DNA of 64,000 bases from Marthasterias glacialis (GCA_911728455.2 OU452223.1:12937923-13001922); one strand, 5' to 3'; counted from the stretch's first letter, positions 36,601 to 43,556 are shown. A program made the numbers and translations. The notes: generated by a model not told the origin, from the letters alone.

Positions 36601-38161
36601 GGTGATGAGGAACGGCCAGAGATGCAGCACGTTGTTCCGGGAGAAACTGTCTCTTTTCTCGATGACAATGCACTTGGCGCCGAGCATCGCGCACTCGATG
36701 GCCGTGCGCAGGCCGACAGGGCCAGCTCCGATGATAAGAACCTCCACAAAGAAAAACAATATTTGTTTCTTTAATTTGATAATTTAATTATCTTATATTT
36801 TATGCACATTTTTACTAATTTGTTGTACATGTGGATGATTTTAATAATGTTTTTAATCCCATCATGTTATTGGCAGTTTACAGCTCTGGGTTGGTTACAA
36901 TGAACACAAAAACCTGCCTGGTCATGACCTTTTGGTTACTTGAACTTTAGTCAATATGCAAATTTGAGATCTTTGGTTGAAATTTTGTAAATATTATGAT
37001 GTATTTTGGCAATATACTTTATAACTTCATTTCATTTGACGTTAACGAGTAACCTGGTAAATATAACACTGTTCATTATGTGGTTTGGGGTCAATGTTAT
37101 CTACATGTTTTTATTTTGTTTTGTGGCCCTTAACAAAAACCACGGCTTAGGATCCATAACTTAAATAGGCAAATGGAGCCTAAGCCGCAGCTGAAGCGGA
37201 AGCTGAAGCTGAAGTCAAAGCCGGGGTTTCCAAAAGTGCCTTTGGTTCACTTTTATTTTTTTTATTTTTTTTTTTTTTTTGGGGGGGGGGCAGGGGAGGG
37301 GGCGGACAGGGGGAGACGAGAAGCATTTGTGTGGTCTTCCTATCGAACATACCCGTGTATTTGTACATGCCTTCCCCTTCTTATATTCTTTCTTGCTGTA
37401 GCGCTTATCAAGTTTGGCCCACAGTGACTTTGCTTTCCATGTCGCTACCTTTGCCTTAAACAAAGTGTAGAAATTCCTGCCAAATAAAACACAACAAAAA
37501 AAGAAGGAAGTCCACTTTTGTTATGTCACATTCGTTGATGAGATAAAGGTCACCTTGGAGCACGTTAAGTCTGACTTGTGAAACTAGGCTATCCTGTCTA
37601 AAGGTTGGTGCCGTTGGACGTCTACGAAGTTGACATGACAGAGAAATAGTTTTCTTACCTGATACATAACAAGTTTACAAAGGCATCTCAAAGGTCAAAC
37701 ACTGCCAGGCAGAAAGTGTGCACTGTTCCATGAATGAAACTGTGACATCTTTACATTTCGCACACATGTATGAGAGTGGTGTGAGATGGCAATATTTGAT
37801 ATTAAATCTAACGCAAAAAAGTTTTAAAAGTACATGTTTGGCTTCTCCTGTGACACTATATAATAAAACTATTTTCCAACAAAACGGAATATTATTTTTT
37901 CAATGACATAGAATCTTATTTTTCAGTGTCATGATTCACCTTGGCATTTTCATCACAATTGATTTTCGTGAATCGTGGGTTCAAAGTCAACTTATAAAGT
38001 TCACTTTGAGGAAACTGTCTTGCTTACTTTTGTTCCTTGGGGTTGAGTCCTAAATGGTCACATATCTGCTGGAATGATGACATGCAGGCATGGAAGGTGC
38101 CCGCCTGAACAAAACGATCAAACAGCTGAGTCACTACATCCTCACTGGTTTGCTCTGGCAT
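513..38161 (-). CDS. MICAL: MICAL-family F-actin monooxygenase (MICAL2/3-like), 23 coding exons
   Basis: MICAL proteins are flavin monooxygenases that oxidise methionines of F-actin and so disassemble filaments; the C-terminal bMERB domain binds Rab GTPases. Coding exons on the minus strand: 38161-38028, 37476-37353, 36741-36534, 33027-32911, 29997-29896, 29770-29514, 29313-29056, 28436-28100, 27415-27268, 26575-26373, 26166-25985, 25173-24952, 24372-24174, 23293-23208, 22783-22648, 22024-21907, 21263-21103, 20782-18089, 16935-16751, 4609-4381, 2730-2631, 2277-2204, 631-513. The sum is 6393 nt (2130 residues plus stop) and every exon phase joins. Approximate residues: monooxygenase 1-500, CH 515-620, basic linker 630-690, LIM 780-838, acidic tract 930-1030, coiled coil about 1050-1120, bMERB about 1960-2125. 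The order and the TPERIELEN motif after the LIM match MICAL2/MICAL3 rather than MICAL1. Two candidate 33-nt cassette exons in the 12 kb intron are not counted. The splice model comes from reading the sequence only. Confidence 0.95.
632..2203 (-). other. Last MICAL intron
   Basis: Holds C- and G-runs at 769-781, 842-854 and 950-966 and a roughly 485-bp inverted-repeat element at 1054-1538. Confidence 0.7.
1054..1538. mobile_element. MITE-like repeat with GTTAACCCTTT ends, copy 1
   Basis: Begins GTTAACCCTTTACAGA and ends TCTGTAGAGAGTTAA. Shares two internal blocks with 33644-33955 (CAAAGAGGTCAAGGTAAGGTC-like and TGTCTGGGCA..GGTGATGAT). Non-autonomous by size. Confidence 0.5.
2204..2277 (-). 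CDS. MICAL: MICAL exon 23: bMERB domain
   Basis: 74 nt after CTTTTTTCAG, phase 2 in and 1 out, donor GTGAGA. It encodes [20 protein letters not shown], matching the QELNLEEKQWQLDQELR stretch of human MICAL1. Confidence 0.93.
2631..2730 (-). CDS. MICAL: MICAL exon 22: bMERB domain, middle
   Basis: 100 nt, donor GTAAGT, phase 1 in and 2 out. It encodes [20 protein letters not shown]. Two in-frame acceptors nine bases apart exist (starts 2730 and 2739); I chose 2730 because CTCCACAG is the stronger site. Confidence 0.9.
2731..4380 (-). other. MICAL intron with CAGGCCTGA-family fragment
   Basis: Apart from a degenerate repeat at 3092-3220 and short A/T microsatellites (AATA at 4052-4072) I see nothing in it. 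Confidence 0.6.
3092..3220 (+). mobile_element. CAGGCCTGA-family fragment
   Basis: Shares CTTGGCCTAGGTGCCC and AATGGAAGTGCCCTTTGCAA with 43805-43930; ends in CCAGACCTGC. Confidence 0.5.
4381..4609 (-). CDS. MICAL: MICAL exon 21: bMERB domain, first helix
   Basis: 229 nt, acceptor TTTTCTGATAG, donor GTAAAT, phase 0 in and 1 out. It encodes [14 protein letters not shown] and [20 protein letters not shown], corresponding to MKRFCKAQTIQRRLNEIE in human MICAL1. The bMERB domain binds Rab8-family GTPases. Confidence 0.95.
5498..5975. repeat. 118-bp tandem repeat, about 4 copies
   Basis: The block TATGGCTACGGCTGTGGC recurs at 5501, 5619, 5737 and about 5854, a period of 117-118 bp. Related single fragments occur at 22175-22235 and 33560-33640. 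Open frames through it are a by-product of the repeat. Confidence 0.9.
6190..6262. repeat. Short tandem repeat GTTATGGTAAACAAAGTGTT
   Basis: Three copies of a unit of about 23 bp. Confidence 0.85.
6480..6680 (-). mobile_element. Degenerate reverse copy of the ATAGACCTTTATCATG MITE
   Basis: Reads CTTCCAGCCTCGGTTTGGTTAC and GGACCAGGCTAT, the reverse complement of the cores at 36042 and 54713. Ends are eroded. Confidence 0.6.
8255..8790. repeat. G-rich minisatellite, unit about 39-40 bp, about 13 copies
   Basis: The motif GGAATGGGTTGAGGCAAAA followed by a GGGG-AAA stretch recurs throughout with small indels. All three minus frames stay open for up to 200 codons because the repeat lacks stops; these are not genes. 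Confidence 0.9.
9724..9893 (-). mobile_element. CAGGCCTGA-family MITE-like element
   Basis: Flanked by AGGCCTGAC and ATCAGGCCT inverted ends. Internal AAAGGTCACCTCTATGAAGA and GGCACC...CAAATGACCA blocks recur at 40711, 43391, 48717, 52606 and 54620. Confidence 0.65.
9994..10026 (-). CDS. MICAL: Candidate MICAL microexon b (33 nt), duplicate of a
   Basis: Between CGCTTATTTACAG and GTATATG the minus strand encodes [11 protein letters not shown] in 33 nt, phase 0 in and out. The flanking intron (ATATGCTAATG...TAACCCCC) is also shared with copy a, so a segment of about 148 bp was duplicated. Copies could be used in tandem or as mutually exclusive exons. Confidence 0.6.
10142..10174 (-). CDS. MICAL: Candidate MICAL microexon a (33 nt)
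   Basis: Between CCACTTCCTTTCAG and GTACATG the minus strand has an open 33-nt stretch encoding [11 protein letters not shown]. It is phase 0 on both sides and lies between exons joined at phase 0, so inclusion adds 11 residues just before the bMERB domain. A second copy with seven substitutions lies 148 bp downstream. Excess of conservative changes suggests coding selection. No transcript evidence is available here. Confidence 0.6.
11560..12340. repeat. 55-bp minisatellite, about 14 copies
   Basis: GGTCCGAGACTGAGATCAAG recurs every 55 bp (for example 11637, 11692), with an internal half-repeat based on GACCATGAAGGTCAAGACTA. A decayed extension is at 12640-12725. Array length is prone to mis-assembly. 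Confidence 0.95.
13446..13649. mobile_element. MITE-like element with GGCCCGATTTCATGG ends
   Basis: Left end GGCCCGATTTCATGGC, right end GCCGTGAAATTGGGCCCC: inverted ends of about 17 bp around 170 bp. The ends resemble those at 28835-29024. Confidence 0.7.
14366..14377 (-). CDS. Possible 12-nt microexon in the 12 kb MICAL intron
   Basis: On the minus strand ATCCCTTTCAG is followed by 12 nt (RFRQ) and then GTAAAC. Length and phase would fit, but 12 nt is too little to judge; no second copy was seen. Confidence 0.15.
14752..14899. mobile_element. Foldback MITE with AATGGGAGACTTTTGA ends, copy 1
   Basis: Arms of about 45 bp: AAATGGGAGACTTTTGAAGA on the left and CAAAGACTCCCATTGTC on the right, with inner AGACTTACC / GGTAAGTCT. 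Confidence 0.75.
16180..16212. repeat. Duplicated TTTTCTGGTACACAA
   Basis: Two adjacent 17-bp copies. Confidence 0.85.
16751..16935 (-). CDS. MICAL: MICAL exon 20: Ala/Lys-rich linker
   Basis: 185 nt after CCTTTTACAG, phase 1 in and 0 out, donor GTACGT. Ser/Asp/Glu then an Ala run and [18 protein letters not shown]. It ends at phase 0, so the two 33-nt candidate microexons further 3' would insert in frame. Confidence 0.85.
17071..17456 (+). mobile_element. tRNA-derived SINE, near full length
   Basis: A tRNA-like head has box A (GTGGCCGAGCGG) and box B (GGGTTCCAGTT). A body follows with GTGTCCTTAAGCAAGACACT and a 3' end AAAGCGCTATATAAGAACTG plus ATTGTTATTATT. This type of tail is typical of SINEs mobilised by CR1/L2-like LINEs. 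It lies in the sense-opposed orientation to MICAL, in intron 19. Confidence 0.85.
18089..20782 (-). CDS. MICAL: MICAL exon 19: giant exon, acidic region, coiled coil, disordered tail
   Basis: 2694 nt (about 898 codons), phase 1 in and 1 out; acceptor CTACTAATTAG has a good branch-point-like sequence, donor GTAAGT. It begins with an Asp/Glu/Ser tract, then [19 protein letters not shown] and a Glu/Lys/Arg/Ala coiled coil of about 70 residues, followed by some 700 residues rich in Ser, Asp, Pro and Lys. The tail has repeated acidic motifs ([22 protein letters not shown]) and late basic patches ([13 protein letters not shown]). This corresponds in position to the long MICAL3 insert, a scaffold region; the acidic motif repeats may be docking sites, which is inference. 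Confidence 0.95.
21103..21263 (-). CDS. MICAL: MICAL exon 18: acidic tract
   Basis: 161 nt, phase 2 in and 1 out, donor GTAAGT. Its 3' half is almost entirely Glu, Asp and Ser encoded by GAR/GAY repeats. A comparable Glu-rich stretch is found in MICAL3. Confidence 0.9.
21650..21781 (-). mobile_element. tRNA-derived SINE-like repeat
   Basis: Minus strand reads TTGGCTCAATGGTTTCTTCC (box A) and CAGTTCGAATCCTGG (box B), then GATTGCGTGGGTTTTCCC, a body seen in many animal SINEs. Confidence 0.6.
21907..22024 (-). CDS. MICAL: MICAL exon 17: post-LIM conserved segment
   Basis: 118 nt, phase 1 in and 2 out. It continues [20 protein letters not shown] and ends acidic (GEEDEDE), paralleling the ELEN...EEE region of MICAL3. 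Confidence 0.9.
22648..22783 (-). CDS. MICAL: MICAL exon 16: Thr/Pro-rich linker
   Basis: 136 nt, phase 0 in and 1 out, donor GTGAGT. A Thr/Pro-rich segment ends in [10 protein letters not shown], the start of a motif (RATPERIELEN) typical of MICAL2/MICAL3 after the LIM domain. Confidence 0.9.
22921..23074. mobile_element. MITE with 31-bp terminal inverted repeats
   Basis: Left AGTTTATACTTCACGTGAAT, right ATTCACGTGAAGTATGAACC: nearly identical inverted arms in a 154-bp element inside a MICAL intron. Confidence 0.85.
23208..23293 (-). CDS. MICAL: MICAL exon 15: end of LIM domain
   Basis: This 86-nt exon (acceptor TTCTATGAGCAG, donor GTAACT) encodes [11 protein letters not shown], supplying the final C-x2-H ligands of the LIM domain, then a basic stretch with NRKRS. 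Phase 1 in and 0 out fits both neighbours exactly. Confidence 0.9.
23294..24173 (-). other. MICAL intron within the LIM domain
   Basis: 880 bp splitting the LIM codons. Contains short repeats of CCCCACAACTG type at 23480-23600; no exon seen. Confidence 0.5.
24174..24372 (-). CDS. MICAL: MICAL exon 14: LIM domain, first seven zinc ligands
   Basis: 199 nt, phase 0 in and 1 out. It carries CFFC, FHRDC and FRCQHC, giving the first zinc site and most of the second, plus [18 protein letters not shown], close to vertebrate MICAL. The last ligands are on the next exon. Confidence 0.95.
24952..25173 (-). CDS. MICAL: MICAL exon 13: helical linker before LIM
   Basis: 222 nt (74 codons), phase 0 in and out, acceptor TGTTTTTAG, donor GTAAAA. 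It encodes a charged helical stretch ([19 protein letters not shown]) and [14 protein letters not shown]. As a symmetric exon it could be a skipped cassette. Confidence 0.85.
25174..25984 (-). other. MICAL intron 12, no recognised content
   Basis: 811 bp with a G-run at 25494-25506. Nothing else seen. Confidence 0.5.
25985..26166 (-). CDS. MICAL: MICAL exon 12: basic linker
   Basis: 182 nt, phase 1 in and 0 out, donor GTAAGT. A Ser/Lys-rich linker with two basic clusters (IRHKKSHH and AKRAKTR) and two SPVT repeats (KSPVTK and KSPVTAK). In vertebrate MICAL2 a nuclear localisation signal lies between CH and LIM; this segment could do the same, which is inference. Confidence 0.85.
26373..26575 (-). 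CDS. MICAL: MICAL exon 11: CH domain, second half
   Basis: 203 nt, acceptor CCCTTCACCAG, phase 2 in and 1 out, donor GTACGA. It encodes [29 protein letters not shown] and [12 protein letters not shown], completing a single MICAL-type CH domain. Confidence 0.95.
26719..27080. mobile_element. MITE with TTTAAAGCC ends, copy 1
   Basis: Left GCCCCGGCTCAACATTGGTA, right ACCAATGTTGAGCTGGGGC. Internal block (TCTACCATCATTATCTTTAT) shared with 49842-50212. Confidence 0.8.
27268..27415 (-). CDS. MICAL: MICAL exon 10: CH domain, first half
   Basis: 148 nt after TTTTGTTACAG, phase 1 in and 2 out. It encodes [12 protein letters not shown] and [18 protein letters not shown], the calponin-homology helices that supplement actin binding in MICALs. 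Confidence 0.95.
27565..27665 (+). repeat. Dispersed GCCTTTGAGAAAGACTCTGC repeat
   Basis: GCCTTTGAGAAAGACTCTGC through GGTAAGCAGTTTGCAACAGC recurs at 30722-30840 and 35281-35385. Confidence 0.75.
28100..28436 (-). CDS. MICAL: MICAL exon 9: end of monooxygenase domain
   Basis: 337 nt following CTCTCCCCCAG, phase 0 in and 1 out. It begins [20 protein letters not shown] and includes [20 protein letters not shown] and TRYPHINL, then a charged hinge leading to the CH domain. The intron just upstream carries a long G-run on the plus strand. Confidence 0.97.
28835..29024. mobile_element. MITE-like element with CCCAATTTCATAAAGC ends
   Basis: Left CCTGGTCCCAATTTCATAAA, right TTGAAGTTGGGCCCTGG; lies in the intron between MICAL exons 8 and 9, within 35 bp of an exon. 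Confidence 0.6.
29056..29313 (-). CDS. MICAL: MICAL exon 8: monooxygenase domain, GD motif
   Basis: 258 nt, phase 0 in and out. It contains [34 protein letters not shown] and ALVGDSLLE, the GD motif binding the FAD ribityl chain. The symmetric exon could be skipped without frameshift, but that would destroy the fold. Confidence 0.97.
29514..29770 (-). CDS. MICAL: MICAL exon 7: monooxygenase domain
   Basis: 257 nt after TTCATTCCAG, phase 1 in and 0 out, donor GTGAGG. It encodes [34 protein letters not shown] and [20 protein letters not shown], which are almost invariant in the family. Confidence 0.97.
29896..29997 (-). CDS. MICAL: MICAL exon 6: DG motif of the flavoprotein fold
   Basis: 102 nt, phase 1 in and out, donor GTTAGT. 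It encodes [17 protein letters not shown], the conserved DG motif that contacts FAD and NADPH in this hydroxylase class. The acceptor (GAAATCCAAG) has a weak pyrimidine tract but is fixed by phase and homology. Confidence 0.92.
30722..30840 (+). repeat. Dispersed GCCTTTGAGAAAGACTCTGC repeat
   Basis: Same block as at 27565, with GGTTGGTGAGCAGTTTGCA at its 3' end. Confidence 0.75.
31602..31910 (-). mobile_element. tRNA-derived SINE, reverse orientation
   Basis: The reverse complement shows GTGTCTAGGCCGAGCGGTCA, box B-like GGGTTAGATTCC, AAGCAAGACACTT and the same tail block as the SINE at 17071. Confidence 0.8.
32911..33027 (-). CDS. MICAL: MICAL exon 5: monooxygenase domain
   Basis: 117 nt after TTTCTCAG, phase 1 in and 1 out, donor GTAAGA. 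It encodes [20 protein letters not shown] and a following acidic loop. The match to vertebrate MICAL is nearly continuous. Confidence 0.95.
33644..33955. mobile_element. MITE-like repeat with GTTAACCCTTT ends, copy 2
   Basis: Begins GTTAAACCCTTTCAGAG and ends TACAGAGTTAA; shares the internal blocks described for 1054-1538 but is shorter. Confidence 0.5.
34036..34064. repeat. (GATTT)n microsatellite
   Basis: Five to six units of TTGAT/GATTT. Confidence 0.9.
34725..34870 (+). repeat. Dispersed repeat, copy 1
   Basis: TTAACAGTGGTCCGCTTG, CAAAATTCTCTCCAAGGATT and AATATGAAATATGGACTAGT recur at 44296-44465 in the same order. Confidence 0.65.
35225..35385. repeat. Palindrome built from the GCCTTTGAGAAAG repeat
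   Basis: CCTCAGGTTTCGACCCTAGC..CTTTCTCAAAGGCC is followed, after an 11-nt spacer, by its inverse GCCTTTGAGAAAGGCCCTGC..AACGTGAGG. Arms of about 38 bp with few mismatches. Confidence 0.85.
36042..36219 (+). mobile_element. 178-bp MITE, ATAGACCTTTATCATG family, copy 1
   Basis: Ends ATAGACTTTTATCATGGTGC and GCATGATAAAGGTCTAT are inverted; GCGGCCATCTTG/CAAGATGGTGGC extends the arms to about 30 bp. Core has CAATGTAACCAAACCGAGG. Confidence 0.9.
36534..36741 (-). CDS. MICAL: MICAL exon 4: FAD-binding GxGxxG
   Basis: 208 nt, phase 0 in and 1 out, donor GTGAGT. It begins [12 protein letters not shown] (Rossmann dinucleotide motif, residues about 87-98) and continues with [18 protein letters not shown] and [12 protein letters not shown], signature MICAL segments around the flavin. 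Confidence 0.97.
37353..37476 (-). CDS. MICAL: MICAL exon 3: monooxygenase domain
   Basis: 124 nt between TTTGGCAG and GTATGT, phase 2 in and phase 0 out. It encodes the [13 protein letters not shown] segment and GKACTNTR, which in MICALs lie directly before the FAD-binding strand. Confidence 0.93.
37477..38027 (-). other. MICAL intron 2, no recognised content
   Basis: 551 bp of AT-rich sequence. I see no exon or clear repeat. Confidence 0.5.
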
Positions 38162-38242
38162 GGTGAACCAGTGGCGGAGAATACCAGTGATGAAACAGCC
38201 ACAGAGTGGTGTGTTGGGGGTCGAACGAAGCACTACATGTAT
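38028..38242 (-). CDS. MICAL: MICAL exon 2: leader and start codon
   Basis: The acceptor TTTTCATTTTCAG ends at 38243. The exon has 81 nt of leader and then ATG at 38161-38159. Coding part 38161-38028 (134 nt) ends in phase 2 before GTAAGC. The protein begins [17 protein letters not shown] and contains [12 protein letters not shown], matching the N-terminal helix of MICAL monooxygenase domains. The upstream reading frame stays open, but the ATG fits the usual MICAL start. Confidence 0.9.
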
Positions 38243-38471
38243 CTGAAAATGAAAATTTAACAATTTGTTCGGAATTTTAAATAAAAAATTGATATTGATT
38301 GTTTCATGACCTAAGACAATTCTAAATACAGATTACATTTTAATAGATTTAATCATTTACATCAGCGGTAAAGAATAAAACTATTTTTGTTGACCCTTCA
38401 CTGATGTGTAATAAGCACTGTATACTCAGTGCTTCCTGAGTCATATTATGTTAAAAAAAAATCTACATGCT

Positions 38472-38546
38472 AGTCGGGTGGGATTCGAACCCAAATCCCC
38501 CGCATTCTAGAGCAGTTATCTTAACCACAAGACCACCGAGCATGCC
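38472..38546 (-). mobile_element. tRNA-like sequence (SINE head or tRNA pseudogene)
   Basis: Minus strand GGTGGTCTTGTGGTTAAGAT and GGGTTCGAATCCCACCC give box A, box B and a T-stem, but no full acceptor stem pairs. Probably a SINE head. Confidence 0.5.
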
Positions 38547-39648
38547 CGGTGTCAAAGGCCAGTTGGAATCCTGTAATTAGCAGTGGCTACCTCAAACGAA
38601 TCAACAGATGTAACAGTTTGCATCGGGGATAAAGAATAACAGTTGTTTAATTTGTTTATTTTTTGAGGGGTTTACCCTACACCGATAAGTCTGATTAAGC
38701 GCAGTGCTTATCATGGAGCATGCATTGTTATGGTTCCTATCATTTAATCTGTATCAAACCTTACACACAATACAAATGATATGAAACTAATTGTACTTAT
38801 TTGTTTTGCATTATTGTCCCTTATCAATTTGTATTTAACGACAGAATTTGCTCAACGTAAAATCATAAAGTGTTAATAATAAAGTGTTAAAAACATGCAC
38901 GTAAAGTGTGTCAACAAAATACACTTTTATTTACCCAGGCCATCTTACTATGGACTCCTTCACCCCCCCTCTCATGCCTGTTCCTCCTTCCTCCCTTTCT
39001 GCCATCCTCCCCTGTTTTTCTGTTAAACGTCTTACAGCCTCAGATTGTCGTTTTGAATCCCTACCAAGGTCTTTCTAAACTATCAGTAATAGCGTTTTTA
39101 AGTACACTCTTGTTTATACCAGGCCATCTTAGAACAGATTCCCTTTCATTCCTTCCATCCATCCTGTTTCCCTCATTCCTCTGTTTCTACCAGCCTTCCC
39201 CAACATTTCTTTTCAACTTTTTGCAACCTCAAGATTGTGGGTTCGAATCCCAGCCCAAATCTCCTTCAAAAGTTTCAGTAATAACAGTATTTTAAAGTAC
39301 ACTTTTGTTTAAATCCAGGTCCTCTTAGTATGGATTCCCTCACCCCCCCCCCCCTTCACCCCCCCCCCCCACCTTCATCCCCTCATTTCTATTCCATTCT
39401 TCCACCTCTACCAAACTTCCCCAACTTTTCTTTTGACCTCTATACCAAATTTCCACAGTACAACACATATGTTTTAAATTACGTCTTTTAAATATTTTTC
39501 ACTGCTGGTATACTTGTTGCTTTCTTGTAAATGAATAAATAATATCAAGTAACGATTAATACATGTACTACTTTCCCTTCATTTATAGTACACTCATTTC
39601 AAAAAAGAAATACTCATGCATCAATAGATGGGGGGGCTTGCAATAGAC

Positions 39649-39778
39649 GCCATCTTTGATAACAATTTCTATTTTGGCTGGAAGGAGTTTATGAAACGCA
39701 CGCCTACCGCATGCAGTATTTACGCACTACGCACAGTTGAGAGCTCAAAAATGTGCAGTCATTGTTATCAAAGAAGGC
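39649..39778. mobile_element. MITE-like element with 18-bp inverted ends
   Basis: GCCATCTTTGATAACAAT and ATTGTTATCAAAGAAGGC are inverted with one mismatch. The 105-codon plus-strand frame across it has no coding signs I trust. Confidence 0.7.
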
Positions 39779-40710
39779 TGATTTTTCCCATTGTTGACAC
39801 CATGGGCAAACCCATCTATAATGACAGATGTCCTTCAAACCTGCAAACATTTTCGCTTCTGAACAGCCTCCCAGATGGAGATACATACATGTGCCAAATC
39901 ACCTTTAATGACACCATCAATCCAGAGACAACAACAAAAATGTAAGCTACATGTGTACGGTCCTAAAACTTCAGTCACAAAACGCTTAACATTTTACAAA
40001 GTTCACTGTCCTTATTAACAGATTGCGTTGTTAGTTTGTGCAGTGTACAAGATAATGCTCATTACAAATTTTACGACTGTAATCAAAGAAAATACATGTA
40101 CAACTGAAGGCACTTTGTGAAGTCTGATCCCGTGCTGTCGTAAAATTCTGCAGTCGTCAACTTTTTACGACTTTTGGATACAAACATGTACATGACTGTA
40201 TTTAGAGACACTTCAATTGATGTACATGTACATGTTGTACAGCACTATAAAATACAAAAATATATGTTCGTAGGTAATCAAACACTCCTTATGATCAATG
40301 TCAACCTTGAAAATGTTGACAAATGTTTCCATGTATTATACAAAACATGTGCCTGCTTTTAATATCACACACACACACTGAACAAAGGGCAATTAATTGT
40401 TAAAATGTATGAGGTCAGATAAAATCAGACAGACAATTCTGATATGACTCATCCAAATACAAATCAATACATGTAAATGTACCTGTTAACACTGGGTGCC
40501 GATGGAGAATTTTTTTTTAACACGCAAAGAATTAAATCCATGTCCAAATGTATTATTGTACTGTACGTATCCAAATTGTATGTTCGTAACTGTACAATTG
40601 ACTTTTGCACACCGAGTATGAACCTACTGTGTACCCAACCATTATTATACATTATTCTACACCCAGGGCTCAGTGATACTTCACTCTTGTAATGGCACAT
40701 CAGTTTTACC

Positions 40711-40812
40711 TCGTAAAGGGCACCTCTACATGTGAGAGAAATGTAAATTTCTATTGGAACATTTCAAGGGGCACCAAGGCAATGCCCCGTGTCGCGGAGA
40801 AAATTGCCAACT
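40711..40812 (-). mobile_element. CAGGCCTGA-family fragment
   Basis: GTAAAGGGCACCTCTACATG, ATTTCTATTGGAACATTTCA and GGCACCAAGGCAATG match the reverse form of the family. Confidence 0.6.
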
Positions 40813-41884
40813 GTTGTCTTTTTTTTTTGTGTGAAGTGAACAAAATCAAATAACATGAGATACTATGCGACCATCTCAAATTTTTTACTTTATTGTAAGG
40901 TTTTTATAGGTTTCTTATTTGATGATACCTGTGTGTGGTCGTTAATGGCTGTATAGGTTATCAATAAATAAATAAATAAAATCCACTCAGAGGAGCGAGA
41001 CCAGTAGCTAGTACTTAGTGAACATTTGCGAGGAAGGCATGTTGACCTAGGGAGCTACTGCACTTTGCAATGGTCACTTCCATTAGAATTAGTCTTTGGA
41101 AAATGTTGAAGAGACACTAAGGCAAAGACCAAGGGAAACAAAGGTCTGATGTACGTAGTCAGGTCCTTTTGCATGTTGTAGCATCAGTATCTGCCAATTT
41201 TGACGTTCATGGCACATGGCCATTATTACCCCGTTCACTGGGCCATTTAATTAATTCCTGAAACAGTTGCCGCCGGGATTCTTCCATTTTTTCCCGTCCA
41301 GCCTGACGGGATTATTTTCTTTGCACAAAGAAACCGTGACATGACAACGCCAAGAGAACAAAGATTCTCTTTATTGCACCGTGAGTTTTGTTTTCTGTAT
41401 CGAGAAAATGTCAAATTCATGCACCGTGAATTGCAAAACCTCCGCCGTGTGCAAAGGCTTACGATTGGTACTAAATTCAGGCTGGATACCTTCGCCCTGA
41501 CTTACATGTACCCCTACTGAGCCAAAATACAATGAATGAACAATGGTGGAAGCCTCTCTATGTCTCAAAATCCTCTTCTTGGAACAAAAGGAAAATGGTC
41601 TGGAATCCGGGATTACACATTAACGCCTGCACAAGAGCCAAAAATTGGCAAAATACTGAGCGCCATCTTTCCTGTTTGTGTGGGTGAAACAAAGCATTAC
41701 GCCGCATGTGCATTCTCTGTGCGTGCTCAGCAGTGGAATGTCCAGGCGATCTTTGTTCCGGTATTCCAATTTTATACAATAGAGTGTGTTACCTTCGCCC
41801 GCTTGCTGGCTCGAAAAACATTTTCATGGATACCTGTCAGCCAGCGCTGGGGACTGTACAGCCTGTGCTGCCGAGTAAGTAGTG

Positions 41885-42088
41885 CATCAAGCTAAAACAA
41901 TCACAAGAACAATCCCTGCCCTCACAGGGAACAGTACCCAAGTACCGCTGGGTGGAGAAGCAGTTTGAGTTTTAGTGTCTTGCTCAAGGATACAAGTATC
42001 ATGACTGGGATTGGAACCCATACCTCGATGACTTGGCCAACAGTACTTGAGTCTGGTGTACTGAACCACTTGCCCAAGACACCCCCAT
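41885..42088 (-). mobile_element. tRNA-derived SINE, reverse orientation
   Basis: Minus strand has GGGTTCCAATCCCAGTCATG, CCTTGAGCAAGACACT and CTTCTCCACCCAGCGGTAC. Confidence 0.75.
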
Positions 42089-43390
42089 GTTAATTTGAAG
42101 ATGAAAAAACCCTGCATCAATTAACTGATGTAGTAAAGATGACCACAGGTTGAAAATGCAGCTTCTTTTTTTTTGTCACTATAAAAAGATCGTACGAAAT
42201 CATTTTTAAATAATTTGTTTTTACAAACTCGTACAACAGTGTGTACAATACAACATGATGCAGTTGCCCTCCAAGAGACACTCAGAAGGTAATACCTACA
42301 TGCACGGTAGACTGATTTTCAAAATGTGAACTGTCAGAAATATTACTTACACGAACTCTAACCAGATGAAAACCTCACTCACATCAAGTGCTTCCAGGAT
42401 AACAAATGAAGTACAACGCACATTACACTGGTGACAACCGCTCAGACTACAACAACACAGGATATTATACACACCAAATCACTCGTCAAAAACAAAACCA
42501 CGACAAAACAAGTAATCCCTCACACTACTGTGAGAATAAATTCAAACACAGTTTATCTAAAGTTTAGATTTGCGGTTTGTGAACCACAACAATAACAAGA
42601 AAAAAAAGGAGTTGTTGCACTTCCTCTTATCACCGTAACTTCCTGATCAACTCCTGTCAAGGTGAAACAAATGCGTAGGAATTTCTGCTAACATCATCTC
42701 TCGTAATTATAGGACTGGGTTTGCCCTTAATCAGTCGCCAGCCAGTGGGACCAGCTTAGATTGTTGGGACTGTGTAGTCTGCATCCCCATACCCCTTTTC
42801 CAACGTTGTCAACTTGCCCAAAGATACTAGAAACACAAGATAGGACACTTGTGCCATTTTGCACGGTAGCAGAAACGCCTTTTTACCTACACTGTACCAA
42901 CCGCATGATGGCGTCCTTCCCCTAGATATAAATTTTCCTAGGATATGGGCACAATTTACTGCCGTACACCAAATAAACAGGGGGTGCAGGGGTGTCCCAA
43001 AGAACATTTTCTTGGATTGTCCAGTACATGTAGCTTGTCATTTCACTAGTCTGCCACTGTTTTTTCACTCGTCCATCCGGACCACTTGGAGAGAATTTTG
43101 ACTATCCCTCAGTGTCTGAACTAGCATTTGGCCCAGCAGACCACTGTTGCTAAGGGAACGAAATAGGATTTATACTGGAAAGTTACAACTGGAAACCTTA
43201 CAGTCAATCCATGTGTATGTACTGTACTCAGACAAACATATTAGCACTACTGTCAAAGTTTTGGGGTTTGTTAGTTTTTACTGTGATGTATGGTGTCAAT
43301 AATATGAATTAAATGTCAAACAAAATAACTACATTGTAACTTTTTGATTTTGAGCTTCTCAAAGACACTAAATGTGAATATTTAAAACAT

Positions 43391-43556
43391 CAGACCTGAT
43401 ACAGGGGCAATTGTCTCCGTTGCTCCTGGTCATTGCCTTGGTGCCCTTAAAATCTTCCAATAGAAATTAAAAATTTCCCCATAGAGGTGCCCTTTATTAA
43501 AAAGAAAATACCTTGGTGCCCTTGTCCTTTCAAAAAGGAAGCAACCAGGCCTGAAA
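43391..43556 (+). mobile_element. CAGGCCTGA-family element
   Basis: CAGACCTGATAC to CAACCAGGCCTGA, with GGTCATTGCCTTGGTGCCCT and AGAGGTGCCCTTTATT. Confidence 0.7.

Noticed and set aside
39628..39945. Plus-strand frame of 105 codons with several Cys
   Set aside because: It spans an inverted-repeat element and matches no family I know; no splice or promoter context.
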